From the NCBI RefSeq assembly GCF_000425745.1, contig NZ_AUEA01000011.1:124001-188000 (forward strand): a DNA stretch of 64,000 nucleotides, read 5' to 3'. Under the pieces are notes generated by a model. That model did no database searches. It was not told the origin of the DNA and saw only the letters and a program-made list of their open reading frames with translations. Positions 20,838-33,285 of this stretch are shown piece by piece; the first letter of the stretch is position 1; each line of letters starts with the position of its first letter. Position numbers and translations under genes: made by a program. This DNA comes from Pseudomonas cremoricolorata DSM 17059 = NBRC 16634 (lineage in GTDB: Bacteria > Pseudomonadota > Gammaproteobacteria > Pseudomonadales > Pseudomonadaceae).

Positions 20838-23800
20838 TTATAACGGGGGAATGGGAGTGGTGCCATCTGAAAGATCTGTTGGTGCTATGCGCAAAAACTG
20901 CGCGGCGAATTCGGCGGGGGGGAGGGGGAGGCTGACGTAGTAGCCCTGGATCTGTTCGCAGCCTTCGGCGGCGAGGAATTGCTGTTGAGCCTGGGTTTCG
21001 ACGCCTTCGGCGATGATGGTCAGCTGCATGCTGCGGCCCAGGGCGATGATGGCGCGGGCGATGGCGGCGTCGTGGGCGTCTTCGGGGAGGCCGCGGATGA
21101 AGGATTGGTCGATCTTGAGGATGTCCAGCGGCAGGCGCTTGAGGTAGCTGAGCGAGGAGTAGCCGGTGCCGAAATCGTCGATGGCCAGCTGTACGCAGAG
21201 CTGCTTGAGCTGATCGAGCACGATTAGCGCCTCTTCGGCCTGGCTCATGATGAAGTTTTCAGTGATCTCCAGTTGCAGGTCGCCGGCTTCCAGTTGGTAG
21301 GCGCCGAGCAGTTGCTCGATGCGCCCGGCCAGGTTGGGCTGGCGCAGTTGGGCGCCGGCGAGGTTGATCGACAGTGGGCCGAAGGGCTGGTACTCGGCTT
21401 TCCACGCCTGCATCTGCCGGCACGCCTGCTCCAGCACCCAGTCGCCGAGCTGGAGAATGCTGCCGTTGTCTTCGGCCAAGTGAATGAAGTGTTCGGGCGG
21501 CACCTCGCCGAAGGTGGGGTGGCTCCAGCGAATCAGCGCTTCGGCGCCGACCAGGCTCTGCGTCTTGAGGCTGAATTTGGGCTGGTAGCACAGGCTCAGT
21601 TCATCGCGCTCGATGGCCCGGCGCAGTTCGTGTTCCAGAGCGATGCGCTCGCTGGCCTGGGCGGTGAGGTCGCGGGTGTAGGCCTCGACGCGGTTGCGGC
21701 CTTTGGCCTTGGAGCGGTACATGGCGGCGTCGGCGTTGCGGATCAGGCTGGCGACATCGGTGCCGTCCTGTGGATAAAGGCTGATGCCGATGCTGGCACT
21801 GGTGAAGAACTCGTGCTCGCCGGCCTGGAACGGGCCGACGAAGCAGTCGAGCAACTTGTTGGCGATGGCGCTGGCGTCGCTGGGGCGGTGCAGGCCCGGT
21901 AGCAGGATGATGAATTCGTCGCCGCCCAGCCGCGCCACGGTGTCGACGTCGCGCACCTGTTCTTTCAGGCGCTGGGCGATGCCTTTGAGCAGCAGGTCGC
22001 CGACCGGGTGGCCGAGGCTGTCGTTGATGTGCTTGAAGCGGTCGAGGTCGAGGAACAGCACCGCGCCCTGATGGCTGGAGCCTTGCGAGCAGGTGAGGGC
22101 GGCCTGCAGGCGGTTCTCGAACAGCGCGCGGTTGGGCAGGCCGGTCAGCGGGTCGTGGTGGGCCTGGTAATCGAGTTTGGCCTGGGCGTGCTTGAGGCTG
22201 GAGATGTCGGCGAACACCGACACGAAGTGGGTGATCTCCCGCTCGTGGTTGCGCACCACGCTGATGGTCACCCAGCCCGGGTACAGCTCGCCGTTCTTGC
22301 GCTTGTTGCAGATCTCGCCCTGCCAGTGCCCCTCGGCGGTCAGCTGGTGCCACATCGCCGCATAGAAAGCGCTGTCGTGTTGCCCGGACGCCATCAGCCG
22401 GGGTGTCTGGCCCAGGGCTTCGATCTCGCTGTAGCCGGTGATTTCGCTGAATGCGCGGTTGACCGCGCTGATGTGCTGCTCGGTGTCGGTGATCAGCACG
22501 GCTTCTGCGGTGTTTTCGAACACGGTGGCGGCCAGTTGCAGTTTTTCCTGCATCAGGTGGCGTTCGGTGATGTCGCGGGCGATGGTCAGCATGCAGTCGA
22601 CGCCGGCAATCGGCAGCGGCCGGGCAGACAGCTCGCACAGGCGAATCTGCCCGTCGCTGCGGCGGATCAGGCAGCTGAAATCACGCACGAAGCCGTCCTG
22701 GCGCAAGCGCTCCACCAGGCGCCGGCGTTCGTCGAGATCGACCCAGATGCCCAGATCGAGGGCGGTCTGGTTGTTGATCAGGGGGTTGAGGTCGTAGCCG
22801 GTCAGGCGGCAGAACCCCTCGTTGACTTCGATCAGCAGGCCATCGCTCTGGCGCGACAGCAGCAGGCCGTCAGGCGAGGCGTGGAAGGCCTTGGCGAACT
22901 TTTCCTCGGAGGTCTGCAACTGTTCCTGGGTCTGCTTGAGCTGGCTGATGTCGCGCACCGCCACCACCATCGCCGCGGTGCCGTCGAGGTCGAAGGTCTG
23001 CGCCGAGGTGAGGCCGGTGAAGCGCTGGCCGTTGCTGCGCAGAAAGGTCATCTCGAGGTTGCGGATGCCGCCACGATGCAGGCGTTCCAGCAAGCTGGTG
23101 CCGGCCTCCTGGGCATCCCACAGGCCCAGTTCGGTGGCGGTGTGGCCGATGACCTGGGCATGGCGCAAGCCGATTTGTTCTTCGAAGGCTTCGTTGACCT
23201 CCAGCAGGCAGCCATCGCTGTGGCGGGCGATGACCAGGATGTCCGGGCATTGCTCGAACACCGACGCGAATTTCTGCTCTGAGAGGCGCAGCGCATGTTC
23301 GGTGCGTTTGGTTTCGCTGATGTCGATCATCAGCCCGCGCATCAGTGGCTTGTGGCCCTGCTCGATCATGCTGACGATATTGCGTACCCACAGCGCGCGG
23401 CCGTCGGCGCGAATCACCCGGTAGTCAAGGCTGTGGTCGCGCCCGGCGGCGGTTTCGGTTTCGCAGTAGGTCTGCGCCCAGAGGGCGTCGTCGGGGTGCA
23501 GGATGCTGCGCCAGAACCCGGGCTTGAGCCACTCCTTCAGCGCGTAGCCGAGCAGGCCCTCGGCGTGGGGTGAGACATAGCTGTAGGTGAAGTCGTTGGC
23601 GTCGGCCTCCCAGGCGATTGCCGACAGGCTCTCGATCAGGCTGCGGTAGTGATACTCGCTGCTGCGCAGCTCCTGTTCGAGGGCGATGCGCCGGGAGATT
23701 TCCGAGCTCAGCCGGCGGTTGATGCGGATCACGATCGCCAGCACCACGATCAACAGCAGCAGGGCGGGCAGGCCGTAGAGCAGCAGGTCGGTCCATAACG

Positions 23801-24584
23801 TGCGTTGGTCGAGCGTATCGGCCACCCAGCGCTGCTGGATTTCATCGATTTCGCTGGGCGACAGGTCGGCCATGACCTTGTCGAGAATCGACACCAGCAG
23901 GCTGCTTTCCCGCGGCGCAGCCATCGCCAGTTGATAGCGATATGGGGTTTGGCCGCTGACGTGCAGGCCATCGAGCTTGAGCTCGCGCAGGCTCCAGATG
24001 CTCGAAGCGAGGTCGCCGACCACCGCGTCGACCTGGTCGGTGGCCAGCGCCTGCAAGGTCGAGCTGACGTTGCCCATGGCTACCAGGTTGAGGTCGGGGT
24101 GATGGGTGCGCAGCAGTTCGTGGGGAGCGTAGTTTTCCACCACGGCGATTTTCAGGCCGTAGAGGTCTTGCAAGGAGCGCGGCTGCGGACCGCCAGTGTG
24201 CGCCAGGATGACAATCGGGAAGTCCAGGTAGGGTCGGGTGAACGACAGGTACGCCTGGCGCTCGGGCGTGGACATGATTCCGGCCAGCAGGTCGAGTTGA
24301 TTGTGTCGGGCCTGATCGAGCATCTGGGTCCAGCTACTGGGGGGCTGGGGGGTGATGCTGATGCCCAGGCGTTTCTCGATCAGCGCGACGTAATCGGCAG
24401 ACAGGCCCTGGTAGCGACCGCTTGGGTCGCGAAACTCGAACGGTGGCCAGGCCGAGTCGACACCCAAGCGGATATCCGGGTGTTTGCTGAGCCAGTTTTG
24501 CTCTTCTTGCGTGAGGTTGAGGGCGCTGGCAGCCGTCGTCCAGAAGGACAAGAACAGCAACAGGAAGGCCGGCAGCAACGGCAT
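20838..24584 (-). CDS. rmcA: Membrane c-di-GMP phosphodiesterase/diguanylate cyclase with periplasmic sensor
   Basis: This 1248-residue protein has a signal sequence (MPLLPAFLLLFLSFWTTAAS), a periplasmic family-3 solute-binding domain (about 30-250, VDSAWPPFEFRDPSGRYQG), a membrane helix (about 268-292), several PAS domains, a GGDEF domain with intact GGDEF at 887-891 and an EAL domain with EAL at 1015-1017. Order, length and position next to rpoD match P. aeruginosa RmcA, which tunes c-di-GMP to redox state and affects biofilm development. ATG 24584 is chosen because it starts the signal peptide. Both catalytic motifs look intact. Confidence 0.88.
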   Translation of the reverse strand: MPLLPAFLLLFLSFWTTAASALNLTQEEQNWLSKHPDIRLGVDSAWPPFEFRDPSGRYQGLSADYVALIEKRLGISITPQPPSSWTQMLDQARHNQLDLLAGIMSTPERQAYLSFTRPYLDFPIVILAHTGGPQPRSLQDLYGLKIAVVENYAPHELLRTHHPDLNLVAMGNVSSTLQALATDQVDAVVGDLASSIWSLRELKLDGLHVSGQTPYRYQLAMAAPRESSLLVSILDKVMADLSPSEIDEIQQRWVADTLDQRTLWTDLLLYGLPALLLLIVVLAIVIRINRRLSSEISRRIALEQELRSSEYHYRSLIESLSAIAWEADANDFTYSYVSPHAEGLLGYALKEWLKPGFWRSILHPDDALWAQTYCETETAAGRDHSLDYRVIRADGRALWVRNIVSMIEQGHKPLMRGLMIDISETKRTEHALRLSEQKFASVFEQCPDILVIARHSDGCLLEVNEAFEEQIGLRHAQVIGHTATELGLWDAQEAGTSLLERLHRGGIRNLEMTFLRSNGQRFTGLTSAQTFDLDGTAAMVVAVRDISQLKQTQEQLQTSEEKFAKAFHASPDGLLLSRQSDGLLIEVNEGFCRLTGYDLNPLINNQTALDLGIWVDLDERRRLVERLRQDGFVRDFSCLIRRSDGQIRLCELSARPLPIAGVDCMLTIARDITERHLMQEKLQLAATVFENTAEAVLITDTEQHISAVNRAFSEITGYSEIEALGQTPRLMASGQHDSAFYAAMWHQLTAEGHWQGEICNKRKNGELYPGWVTISVVRNHEREITHFVSVFADISSLKHAQAKLDYQAHHDPLTGLPNRALFENRLQAALTCSQGSSHQGAVLFLDLDRFKHINDSLGHPVGDLLLKGIAQRLKEQVRDVDTVARLGGDEFIILLPGLHRPSDASAIANKLLDCFVGPFQAGEHEFFTSASIGISLYPQDGTDVASLIRNADAAMYRSKAKGRNRVEAYTRDLTAQASERIALEHELRRAIERDELSLCYQPKFSLKTQSLVGAEALIRWSHPTFGEVPPEHFIHLAEDNGSILQLGDWVLEQACRQMQAWKAEYQPFGPLSINLAGAQLRQPNLAGRIEQLLGAYQLEAGDLQLEITENFIMSQAEEALIVLDQLKQLCVQLAIDDFGTGYSSLSYLKRLPLDILKIDQSFIRGLPEDAHDAAIARAIIALGRSMQLTIIAEGVETQAQQQFLAAEGCEQIQGYYVSLPLPPAEFAAQFLRIAPTDLSDGTTPIPPL

Positions 24585-24750
24585 GACGGGGTCTCGACCA
24601 AGGGGGTTTGAGTCGAGTGTAGCCGGGCATTTGGCCGGCGCTGGACGCGTGAAGATTTTGTCTTCGAGGTGGGAAAAATGGCGCCAAGTGGCTGTCGCCA
24701 AAGCCCTTTATGCGCGGGTGCGTGCACTGGGACGGTGCGCGCAGAAAAGA

Positions 24751-24776
24751 AAAACCCCGGCCTGGGCCGGGGTTCT
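24751..24776 (-). terminator. rpoD terminator
   Basis: AACCCCGGCC (24753-24762) pairs with GGCCGGGGTT (24765-24774), five bases past the rpoD stop, and the minus strand continues with T-rich sequence. It separates rpoD from rmcA. Confidence 0.85.
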
Positions 24777-24780
24777 TTGA

Positions 24781-26628
<1,848 letters not shown>

Positions 26629-26695
26629 AACACCCTATCCACTGAAGGTCTTGGCGGGCAAAAAACAAGCCGAGGATTATACCCGAGCATGGACC

Positions 26696-28693
26696 TCACG
26701 CGCCAGTTGAGGTCGGGGTTTGTGCTGGAACATGTCGAATGAGCAAGGCGACCAGCTCGGTTTTTTCTTCGCTGGTCAGCGCTGGGCCATGGCCACTATC
26801 ACTTAGACGCGCCTGCTTCATCAGATGTTCAAGCCTTCGCTCGCGCTGGCGAGCGGACAATCTGGTTATGGTGTCGATAAATTGCTGTTCAAGGTTTTCC
26901 CCATCGATCAGCCACTCCTTCTCGGCCAGGGCCCGAAGCAGACGACCCTGGTCGGTGCCGTGCCAGCGGGCGATCAGTTGCATCGAGCTTAGACCAGGAT
27001 TTTTCTGTGCGGCTTCGATCAAGGCCACCAGCAATTGACTGTAGACGTGGTCTTCGTCAGCGAAGTGGCTGGCGTTTTCCACCTTCCCGGCCAGCAGCGG
27101 ATGATGCAGCAGGGTCCGCAGCGCAGACAGGGTGGGCGGTTCCACGGGTGCCGGCACCCGCGGCGGCGCTTCACGCTGACCGTCGCGCTGCCAGGGTTTG
27201 CCGCCCTTTTTGCTCCACGGCTTGTCCTGCCACTGCTTCTTGCCGCTCTTTTCAGGTGACCATGGCCGTTGTTCCGGCTGCGGCTGAACGTGCTCGAACT
27301 GCGCGTAATCGTCGTGGTTCGGGCTGAAACTGGCCATGGCGTCGTAATCGTAGCCAGGGTCGTAGTCCGGCGTGCTGGCCGGCGGAGCTTTCTGCGCCAG
27401 TTGCTCGACCTGCTGAGGGTCGAGCCCGGTAATTTCGCGCAAGCGATTGCGCATCAGCTGGCGCAGGTTGGCGCCTGGCACCTGTTCGATCAGCGGCGCG
27501 GCCAATGTGGCCATGTGCGCCTTGCCTTCCAATGAGCGCGGGTCGGCTTCGTTGCTCAACTGCTCGAAGAAGTAATCGGCGAGCGGCTGGGCATGCTGGT
27601 TGATGCGGGCATGGAAGGCATCGGTGCCCTCGGCGCGAACCAGGCTGTCCGGGTCTTCGCCCTCGGGCAGGAACAGAAAGCGCGCGCGGCGCCCATCCTG
27701 CAGGCTGGGCAGGGCCGACTCTAGTGCGCGCCAGGCCGCCTTGCGGCCGGCCTGGTCGCCGTCGAAACAGAACAGCACGCTGGGCACCACGCGGAACAGG
27801 CGCTTGAGGTGCTCTTCGCTGGTGGCCGTGCCCAGGGTCGCCACGGCATTGCGCAAGCCCTGTTGGGCCAGGGCAATGACGTCCATATAGCCCTCGACGA
27901 CGATGATTTCGTCGAGGTTGCGGTTGTGCTTGCGTGCCTCGAACAGGCCATACAGCTCCTGGCCCTTGTGGAACACCGGGGTCTCTGGCGAGTTGAGGTA
28001 CTTGGGCTTGTCGTCGCCCAGTACCCGTCCACCGAAGGCGATCACCCGGCCACGGCTGTCGCGGATCGGGAAGATCACCCGGTCGCGGAAGCGATCGTAG
28101 CGTTTGCCGGTTTCGGCGTTCTCGATCAGCAGGCCAGCGTCGACCATCACCTTGTGTTGCAAAGGATCGGCACCCAGGTGCTTGAGCAGGTTGTCCCAGC
28201 CCGGTGGGGCGAAGCCCAGGCCGAAGTCGCGGGCGATCTCGCCCGAGAGGCCGCGGCCCTTGAGGTATTCGACGGCCGCCTTGCGCGTCGGATGGCTGCG
28301 CAGCGCCTGGCGGTAGAACTCACCGGCTGCGGCCAGCAGCGGGTACAGCGGTGAATCGGTTGGCTGGCGCGGCTTATGCCCGCGTCGGCTGTCTTCGCGC
28401 GGCACTTCCATGCCGGCCGCTCGGGCCAGTTCCTCGACGGCCTGGGGAAAGTCCAGGTTGTCGTGGTCCATGATGAAGCCCAGCGCGTTGCCGCCTGCGC
28501 CACAGCCGAAGCAGTAATAGAACTGTTTGTCAGGGCTGACCGTGAACGACGGGCTTTTTTCCTTGTGGAAAGGGCAGCACGCCGAGAGGTTCTTGCCGGT
28601 TTTTTTCAACTGGACGCGCGAGCTCACCACGTCGACGATGTCGGTGCGGTTGAGAAGGTCGTCAATGAAGCTTTGTGGAATCAGCCCGGCCAT
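26696..28693 (-). CDS. dnaG: DNA primase
   Basis: This 665-residue protein begins MAGLIPQSFIDDLLNRTDIV. The N-terminal CHC2 zinc finger is visible (CCPFHKEKSPSF, then YYCFGCGAGG). The TOPRIM core has IVVEGYMDVIAL and FCFDGDQAGRKA. A C-terminal helicase-binding domain ends at the Ala/Pro-rich tail. It makes RNA primers for replication and works with DnaB. A Pro/Lys/Trp-rich linker (about 460-530) is longer than in E. coli. Middle gene of the macromolecular synthesis operon. Confidence 0.97.
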   Translation of the reverse strand: MAGLIPQSFIDDLLNRTDIVDVVSSRVQLKKTGKNLSACCPFHKEKSPSFTVSPDKQFYYCFGCGAGGNALGFIMDHDNLDFPQAVEELARAAGMEVPREDSRRGHKPRQPTDSPLYPLLAAAGEFYRQALRSHPTRKAAVEYLKGRGLSGEIARDFGLGFAPPGWDNLLKHLGADPLQHKVMVDAGLLIENAETGKRYDRFRDRVIFPIRDSRGRVIAFGGRVLGDDKPKYLNSPETPVFHKGQELYGLFEARKHNRNLDEIIVVEGYMDVIALAQQGLRNAVATLGTATSEEHLKRLFRVVPSVLFCFDGDQAGRKAAWRALESALPSLQDGRRARFLFLPEGEDPDSLVRAEGTDAFHARINQHAQPLADYFFEQLSNEADPRSLEGKAHMATLAAPLIEQVPGANLRQLMRNRLREITGLDPQQVEQLAQKAPPASTPDYDPGYDYDAMASFSPNHDDYAQFEHVQPQPEQRPWSPEKSGKKQWQDKPWSKKGGKPWQRDGQREAPPRVPAPVEPPTLSALRTLLHHPLLAGKVENASHFADEDHVYSQLLVALIEAAQKNPGLSSMQLIARWHGTDQGRLLRALAEKEWLIDGENLEQQFIDTITRLSARQRERRLEHLMKQARLSDSGHGPALTSEEKTELVALLIRHVPAQTPTSTGA

Positions 28694-28920
28694 GGTCGTC
28701 TCGTCATCTGGCTACTGGCAAGTCTAAACGCTTGCGCGCAGCTTCGCGGCCAGTGATGAAAGTGGGAAAAGCGGGAAGGGTGTGCGCGTCGCCAGCCTCG
28801 AAAGGCTCGTCAGTAGCACGTGCACCGCTGGTCGATGACCAGGTCTGACGTTATGCAGCAGGTTGCCCGTGGCTTGTGCCGGGGCGCAATAGGCGCATGG
28901 CCTAAAGCTTGAAACTACAA

Positions 28921-28956
28921 CTGCCATTAGCCCGGCACGAGGCCGGGCTTTGGCAG
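28921..28956 (-). terminator. Attenuator hairpin between rpsU and dnaG
   Basis: A long interrupted hairpin: CTGCCA (28921-28926) pairs with TGGCAG (28951-28956), and AGCCCGGC (28929-28936) with GCCGGGCT (28942-28949). It lies 23 bases past the rpsU stop with no clear U-tract, matching the partial terminator or processing site known between these genes in the E. coli operon. Confidence 0.65.
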
Positions 28957-28978
28957 AAGCTTTGCGACGACGTCTGTA

Positions 28979-29194
28979 TTAGTACAGACGAACGGCGCGG
29001 CGCTGTTCGCGCTGTACTTTCTTGGCGTGACGCTTGACCGCGGCAGCGGCCTTGCGCTTACGCTCTGCGGTTGGCTTCTCGTAAAACTCGCGGCTACGAA
29101 CTTCAGCCAATACACCGGCTTTTTCGCAGGAGCGCTTGAAACGACGCAGAGCGACGTCGAAGGGTTCGTTCTCTTTAACTTTGACGGCTGGCAT
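28979..29194 (-). CDS. rpsU: 30S ribosomal protein S21
   Basis: This 71-residue, highly basic protein starts [20 protein letters not shown] and has [19 protein letters not shown], the classic bS21 sequence. bS21 helps the 30S subunit pair with mRNA Shine-Dalgarno sequences. It is the first gene of the rpsU-dnaG-rpoD operon and divergent from tsaD. A partial terminator after it lets S21 be made in excess over primase and sigma factor. Confidence 0.98.
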   Translation of the reverse strand: MPAVKVKENEPFDVALRRFKRSCEKAGVLAEVRSREFYEKPTAERKRKAAAAVKRHAKKVQREQRRAVRLY

Positions 29195-29398
29195 CCAGGG
29201 CTACCTTAATTCATTACCGGGGTAGACGTACTCCTGGCAAAACAATGGTGTGCTGGAGAACGTCGGTTTTCAAGGGTTGCGGATGTTACCCCGTAGCCAG
29301 CCGGAATGCAAAGCCTCTGATCGAAAACCGCTGGTCGGCACTTGGCACGACGACTATCATGCGCGGCTTCGAATTCAGCCTCTACAAGGCAAAGGCCC
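29195..29398. promoter_or_regulatory. Divergent promoter region rpsU / tsaD
   Basis: These 204 bases separate two divergent essential transcription units and must hold the main promoter of the rpsU operon and that of tsaD. No confident -10/-35 pair or repeat is called by eye. Confidence 0.5.
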
Positions 29399-30424
29399 AT
29401 GCTAGTACTGGGATTGGAAACATCCTGCGATGAGACAGGCGTCGCATTATATGACAGTGAGCGCGGTTTGCTAGCCGATGCGCTGTTCAGCCAGATCGAT
29501 CTGCACCGCGTGTACGGCGGCGTGGTGCCCGAGCTCGCCTCGCGCGATCACGTCAAGCGCATGCTGCCGTTGATCCGCGAAGTGCTGGCCAGCGCCGGCT
29601 GCGTGGCCAGCGACATCGACGCCATCGCCTACACCGCAGGCCCCGGCCTGGTTGGCGCGCTGCTGGTCGGCGCCTCGTGCGCCCAGGCGCTGGCGTTCGC
29701 CTGGGACATCCCTGCGATTGGCGTACACCATATGGAAGGGCACCTGCTGGCGCCCATGCTCGAAGCCGAACCACCGCAGTTTCCGTTCGTCGCTTTGTTG
29801 GTGTCCGGCGGTCACACGCAGCTGGTTCGGGTCGATGGCATCGGCCAATACCAGCTGCTGGGCGAGAGCCTAGACGATGCCGCGGGCGAGGCATTCGACA
29901 AGACCGCCAAGCTCATCGGCCTGAATTACCCAGGTGGCCCGGAAATCGCGCGTCTGGCCGAGCAAGGCGTACCGGGCCGCTTCAAGTTCCCGCGGCCCAT
30001 GACCGATCGCCCGGGCCTGGAATTCAGCTTCAGCGGTTTGAAGACCTTCGCCCTCAACACCTGGCAGCAGTGCTGTGCGGCCGGCGATGACACCGAGCAG
30101 ACCCGTTGCGATGTGTCCCTGGCGTTCCAGCAGGCGGTGGTCGAGACCCTGACCATCAAGTGCAAGCGTGCCCTCAAGCAAACCGGCCTCAAGCGCCTGG
30201 TGATCGCCGGTGGGGTGAGTGCCAACAAGGCGTTGCGCGCGTCACTTGAAGAAATGCTGGCCGGGCTGAAGGGTAACGTTTACTACGCACGTCCGCAGTT
30301 CTGCACCGACAACGGCGCGATGATCGCCTATGCCGGTTGCCAGCGTCTGCTGGCCGGTCAGCAGCAGGACCTGGCGATCAGCGTGCAGGCGCGCTGGCCG
30401 ATGGAGCAGTTGCCGCCGCTGTGA
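29399..30424 (+). CDS. tsaD: tRNA threonylcarbamoyl-adenosine transferase subunit TsaD
   Basis: This 341-residue protein is the canonical length. [14 protein letters not shown] opens the ASKHA ATPase fold, His111 and His115 in HHMEGH bind the metal, and [13 protein letters not shown] is the second nucleotide motif. With TsaB and TsaE it transfers threonylcarbamoyl to A37 of ANN-reading tRNAs. ATG 29399 is chosen to match the family N-terminus; upstream in-frame codons are not conserved in character. Convergent with plsY, with 19 bases between their stops. Confidence 0.97.
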   Translation: MLVLGLETSCDETGVALYDSERGLLADALFSQIDLHRVYGGVVPELASRDHVKRMLPLIREVLASAGCVASDIDAIAYTAGPGLVGALLVGASCAQALAFAWDIPAIGVHHMEGHLLAPMLEAEPPQFPFVALLVSGGHTQLVRVDGIGQYQLLGESLDDAAGEAFDKTAKLIGLNYPGGPEIARLAEQGVPGRFKFPRPMTDRPGLEFSFSGLKTFALNTWQQCCAAGDDTEQTRCDVSLAFQQAVVETLTIKCKRALKQTGLKRLVIAGGVSANKALRASLEEMLAGLKGNVYYARPQFCTDNGAMIAYAGCQRLLAGQQQDLAISVQARWPMEQLPPL

Positions 30425-30443
30425 ATGGCTGCTCGCTAAGCGT

Positions 30444-31013
30444 CTAGAAATGCCGCTCGCGGCCTGCGCGCAGATCGCGCAGGTTGCTGCGATGGCTCCA
30501 GACGATGAGCACGGTCAGCACCGCCATGGGCAGCAACGCCTCGGGCTGGCGCCAGGCCAGCAGCGGCAGCGTCAGAGGCGTGGCGATGAGGGCGGCCAGC
30601 GAGCTGGTGCGGCTGAGGTAGAGCGTCAGCAGCCAGACGCCGATCGCCAGCGCCGCCGCCGGCAGGTACAGCGCGCCGAGCATGCCCGCCGCCGTGGCGA
30701 CGCCCTTGCCGCCGCGGAAGCGGAAATACAGCGGAAACACATGGCCGACCACTGCGCACAGGCCAATCCAGGCTTGCTCTTGCAGGTCCAGGCCCGCCGC
30801 CCGCGCCAGCAACACAGGCACGACGCCCTTGCACAGGTCGCCCAACAGGGTCAGGATCGCCATTCGGCGCCCTGCCAGGCGCAGCATGTTGGTGGCGCCG
30901 GCATTGCCCGAACCGCTGCAACGTGGGTCCGGGCTGCCCGAAAGGCGGCTCAGGACGATGGCGAAGGACAGCGAGCCAAGCAGGTAGGCGAGCAGTGCCA
31001 GAAACCAAAACAT
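30444..31013 (-). CDS. plsY: Glycerol-3-phosphate acyltransferase PlsY
   Basis: This 189-residue integral membrane protein has about five hydrophobic helices. PlsY motifs are visible: [25 protein letters not shown], and [19 protein letters not shown]. It uses acyl-phosphate to acylate glycerol-3-phosphate, the first step of phospholipid synthesis, in the inner membrane. It is divergent from folB with about 75 bases between their starts. Confidence 0.96.
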   Translation of the reverse strand: MFWFLALLAYLLGSLSFAIVLSRLSGSPDPRCSGSGNAGATNMLRLAGRRMAILTLLGDLCKGVVPVLLARAAGLDLQEQAWIGLCAVVGHVFPLYFRFRGGKGVATAAGMLGALYLPAAALAIGVWLLTLYLSRTSSLAALIATPLTLPLLAWRQPEALLPMAVLTVLIVWSHRSNLRDLRAGRERHF

Positions 31014-31088
31014 GCTAACTATTCCGGGCGAGGACGCCCCAGATTCTAACGGCGCCAGTCGCCCTTGTCGTGCTGTGGAGAGAAGTGC

Positions 31089-31445
31089 TTGGACAGAGTG
31101 TTCATCGAAGGCCTGGAGGTCGATACCGTCATTGGTGCCTATGATTGGGAGCGTGACATCCGCCAGTGCCTGCGCCTGGACCTGCGGTTCGCCTGGGATA
31201 ACCGCCCGGCCGCCGCGGACGACGATCTCAGCCTGACCCTGGATTACGCCACGGTCACCGCGCGCATCCAGGCCTTCGCCGAGCAGGCACGCTTCGAGCT
31301 GGTGGAAACCTTCGCCGAGCGTCTGGCCGCCGCGCTGATGAGCGAGTTCGGCATCAGCTGGATGCGCCTGAAAGTCACCAAGCCGGGCGCCATTGCTGCA
31401 GCTCGGGGTGGAGTTGGCGTGGAGATCGAGCGCGGATGTCTCTGA
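31089..31445 (+). CDS. folB: Dihydroneopterin aldolase
   Basis: This 118-residue protein is of normal length. A TTG start at 31089 is chosen because GGAGA lies seven bases upstream and because the product then starts with the conserved [39 protein letters not shown] and [20 protein letters not shown] are family motifs. It converts dihydroneopterin to hydroxymethyl-dihydropterin in folate synthesis. Its 3' end overlaps folK by ten bases, and the next pathway step is encoded there. Confidence 0.94.
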   Translation: MDRVFIEGLEVDTVIGAYDWERDIRQCLRLDLRFAWDNRPAAADDDLSLTLDYATVTARIQAFAEQARFELVETFAERLAAALMSEFGISWMRLKVTKPGAIAAARGGVGVEIERGCL

Positions 31446-31945
31446 GCACGGTGTACCTGGGGCTGGGCAGCAATATCGAGCGCGAGCGGCATCTGTGCGC
31501 CGGGCTCGATGCCCTGGCCGAAGTGCTGGTCGACCTGCGCTGCTCGCCCGCCTTCGAAAGTGAAGCGGTCGGCATCAAGAGCGGCCCGTTCATTAACTTC
31601 GTGGTCACTGGCCAAACGAGCCTGCCCCTGCTCGAACTCGACCGTCGGCTCAAGTTCATCGAGGCCGACAACGGCCGCTACGCCCCTGAGCGCAAGGGCT
31701 TGCCGCTGGATATCGACGTATTGATGTACCAGGACTGGCACGGCACCTTCGACGGGCTGGTGCTACCGCGGGCGGAAATCCTCAAGAACGCCTTCGTGCT
31801 GTGGCCGCTTTCGCTACTGGCACCGCAACTGATGCACCCCGTTGCGGGCAAGAGCATGGCGCAGCTGTGGCAGGAAGCCGACATTCAGCAAGTGCTGGCG
31901 CCAGTGCCCTTCGAGTGGCGTGGGCGGCAACTGACCGAAGCCTGA
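31436..31945 (+). CDS. folK: 2-amino-4-hydroxy-6-hydroxymethyldihydropteridine pyrophosphokinase
   Basis: This 169-residue protein starts [20 protein letters not shown], with the HPPK GLGSN motif. [20 protein letters not shown] includes the conserved P-L-D-I-D-(V/L) metal-binding aspartates. It transfers pyrophosphate from ATP to the FolB product. The start overlaps the end of folB, so the two are translationally coupled. Convergent with cca. Confidence 0.94.
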   Translation: MSLSTVYLGLGSNIERERHLCAGLDALAEVLVDLRCSPAFESEAVGIKSGPFINFVVTGQTSLPLLELDRRLKFIEADNGRYAPERKGLPLDIDVLMYQDWHGTFDGLVLPRAEILKNAFVLWPLSLLAPQLMHPVAGKSMAQLWQEADIQQVLAPVPFEWRGRQLTEA

Positions 31946-31993
31946 ATCCTTTGGCCTGAGCCGGCGTCCTGCCCGCTCAAGCCGTGTCCGCAC

Positions 31994-33226
31994 TCAAGCC
32001 TGCGCGCGCTCTGCCTTGAAGGCTTTCAGCGCTTGCAGCCGGGCGTGCTGGATGGCATCGCCGAGCGCCTTGCCGCTCAAGCCCTGATCGATCAGCGACT
32101 GCGCCGTGACGCCACGCGCCACCTGCGCTGCGGCGCGCAGGTAGTCGGCCTGGGGATATGCGCGATGCTCGAGGCCCAGTCGGCCACGGGCATCCATTTC
32201 ACAGGCGGCGATGAAATCCTCGAAGCGCTGCGGCCGGCGGTAGATGTCGAATTTCTGCAGCAGGGTCAGTAGCGTGTCGGCGCGCAGCTCCAGGGCGCGA
32301 TGGCCATGGGTGTGGTATTCGCCCACCAGCAACGCCAGTTCCTGACACTCCCGTGGCGCCTTGAAGCGCTCATTCACCGCCTTGATCAGTTTCAGCCCAC
32401 GGTGCTCGTGGGCGATATGCCGTGGCCACTGCGCGGGCGGGGTGGTGCCCTTGCCGAGGTCGTGCAGCAGGCAGGCCCAGCGCACGCTCAGCGGCTGCTG
32501 GTGCAGCGCGGCTTGCTGGAGCACCGACAAGGTGTGCACGCCGCTGTCGATTTCCGGGTGGTGCGCCTCGGGCTGTGGCACGCCGAACAGCGCGTCGACT
32601 TCCGGCAGCAGTTGATGCAGCGCGCCGCATTCGCGCAGCACCTGAATGAACACTTGCGGCTGGTCTTCCAGCAACGCACGTTCGATTTCCTTCCAACTGC
32701 GCTCGGCGGTCAGTGCCTGAAGCTCGCCCGACTCACTGATCTGGCGCATCAGGGCCAGGGTAGTGTCGGCGACGCGAAAGCCCAGCGGCGCGTAGCGGGC
32801 GGCGAAGCGTGCGACCCGCAGCACGCGTAACGGGTCTTCGGCGAAGGCTGGGGAGACGTGGCGCAGCAGGCGCGCGGCCAGATCGGCCTGGCCGTCGTAG
32901 GGGTCGTACAGCTGGCCGTCATCATCTTCTGCCATGGCATTGATGGTCAGGTCGCGGCGGATGAGGTCTTGTTTGAGGGTGACGTCCGGGCTGGCATGGA
33001 AGGTGAATCCGCCATAGCCGCGCCCGCTCTTGCGTTCAGTGCGCGCCAGGGCATATTCCTCGCCGCTCTGCGGGTGCAGGAACACCGGAAAATCCGCGCC
33101 GACCGGTCGATAGCCCAGTGCAAGCATCTGTTCGACAGTGGCCCCGACCACCACACGGTCGATATCACTGACGCTGCGCCCGAGAAGACGATCACGCACG
33201 GCGCCGCCAACTTTGTAGATTTTCAT
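31994..33226 (-). CDS. cca: CCA-adding nucleotidyltransferase with HD domain
   Basis: This 410-residue protein starts [19 protein letters not shown], followed by [10 protein letters not shown] with the catalytic aspartates, then [12 protein letters not shown]. The C-terminal half has an HD phosphohydrolase domain ([12 protein letters not shown]). It builds or repairs the tRNA 3' CCA end. ATG 33226 is chosen over an upstream in-frame TTG because AAAGGGG lies just before it. That Shine-Dalgarno sequence sits in one arm of a long hairpin (33233-33280). Confidence 0.95.
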   Translation of the reverse strand: MKIYKVGGAVRDRLLGRSVSDIDRVVVGATVEQMLALGYRPVGADFPVFLHPQSGEEYALARTERKSGRGYGGFTFHASPDVTLKQDLIRRDLTINAMAEDDDGQLYDPYDGQADLAARLLRHVSPAFAEDPLRVLRVARFAARYAPLGFRVADTTLALMRQISESGELQALTAERSWKEIERALLEDQPQVFIQVLRECGALHQLLPEVDALFGVPQPEAHHPEIDSGVHTLSVLQQAALHQQPLSVRWACLLHDLGKGTTPPAQWPRHIAHEHRGLKLIKAVNERFKAPRECQELALLVGEYHTHGHRALELRADTLLTLLQKFDIYRRPQRFEDFIAACEMDARGRLGLEHRAYPQADYLRAAAQVARGVTAQSLIDQGLSGKALGDAIQHARLQALKAFKAERAQA

Positions 33227-33232
33227 GAACAA

Positions 33233-33280
33233 CCCCTTTCGATCTGGCGCACAGCATACCGTGCGCGTCAGATCGAGGGG
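33233..33280 (-). promoter_or_regulatory. Hairpin overlapping the cca ribosome binding site
   Basis: CCCC (33233-33236) pairs with GGGG (33277-33280), CGATCTG (33240-33246) with CAGATCG (33269-33275), and CGCAC (33248-33252) with GTGCG (33261-33265), giving a long imperfect stem. On the minus strand it follows the spoVR stop and buries the cca Shine-Dalgarno sequence. No U-tract, so attenuation of translation or an RNA processing site are the likelier roles. Confidence 0.5.
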
Positions 33281-33285
33281 ATCAC

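Noticed and set aside
21273..24611. Plus-strand open frames across rmcA
   Set aside because: Shadow frames of a large GC-rich gene with intact domain motifs on the minus strand.
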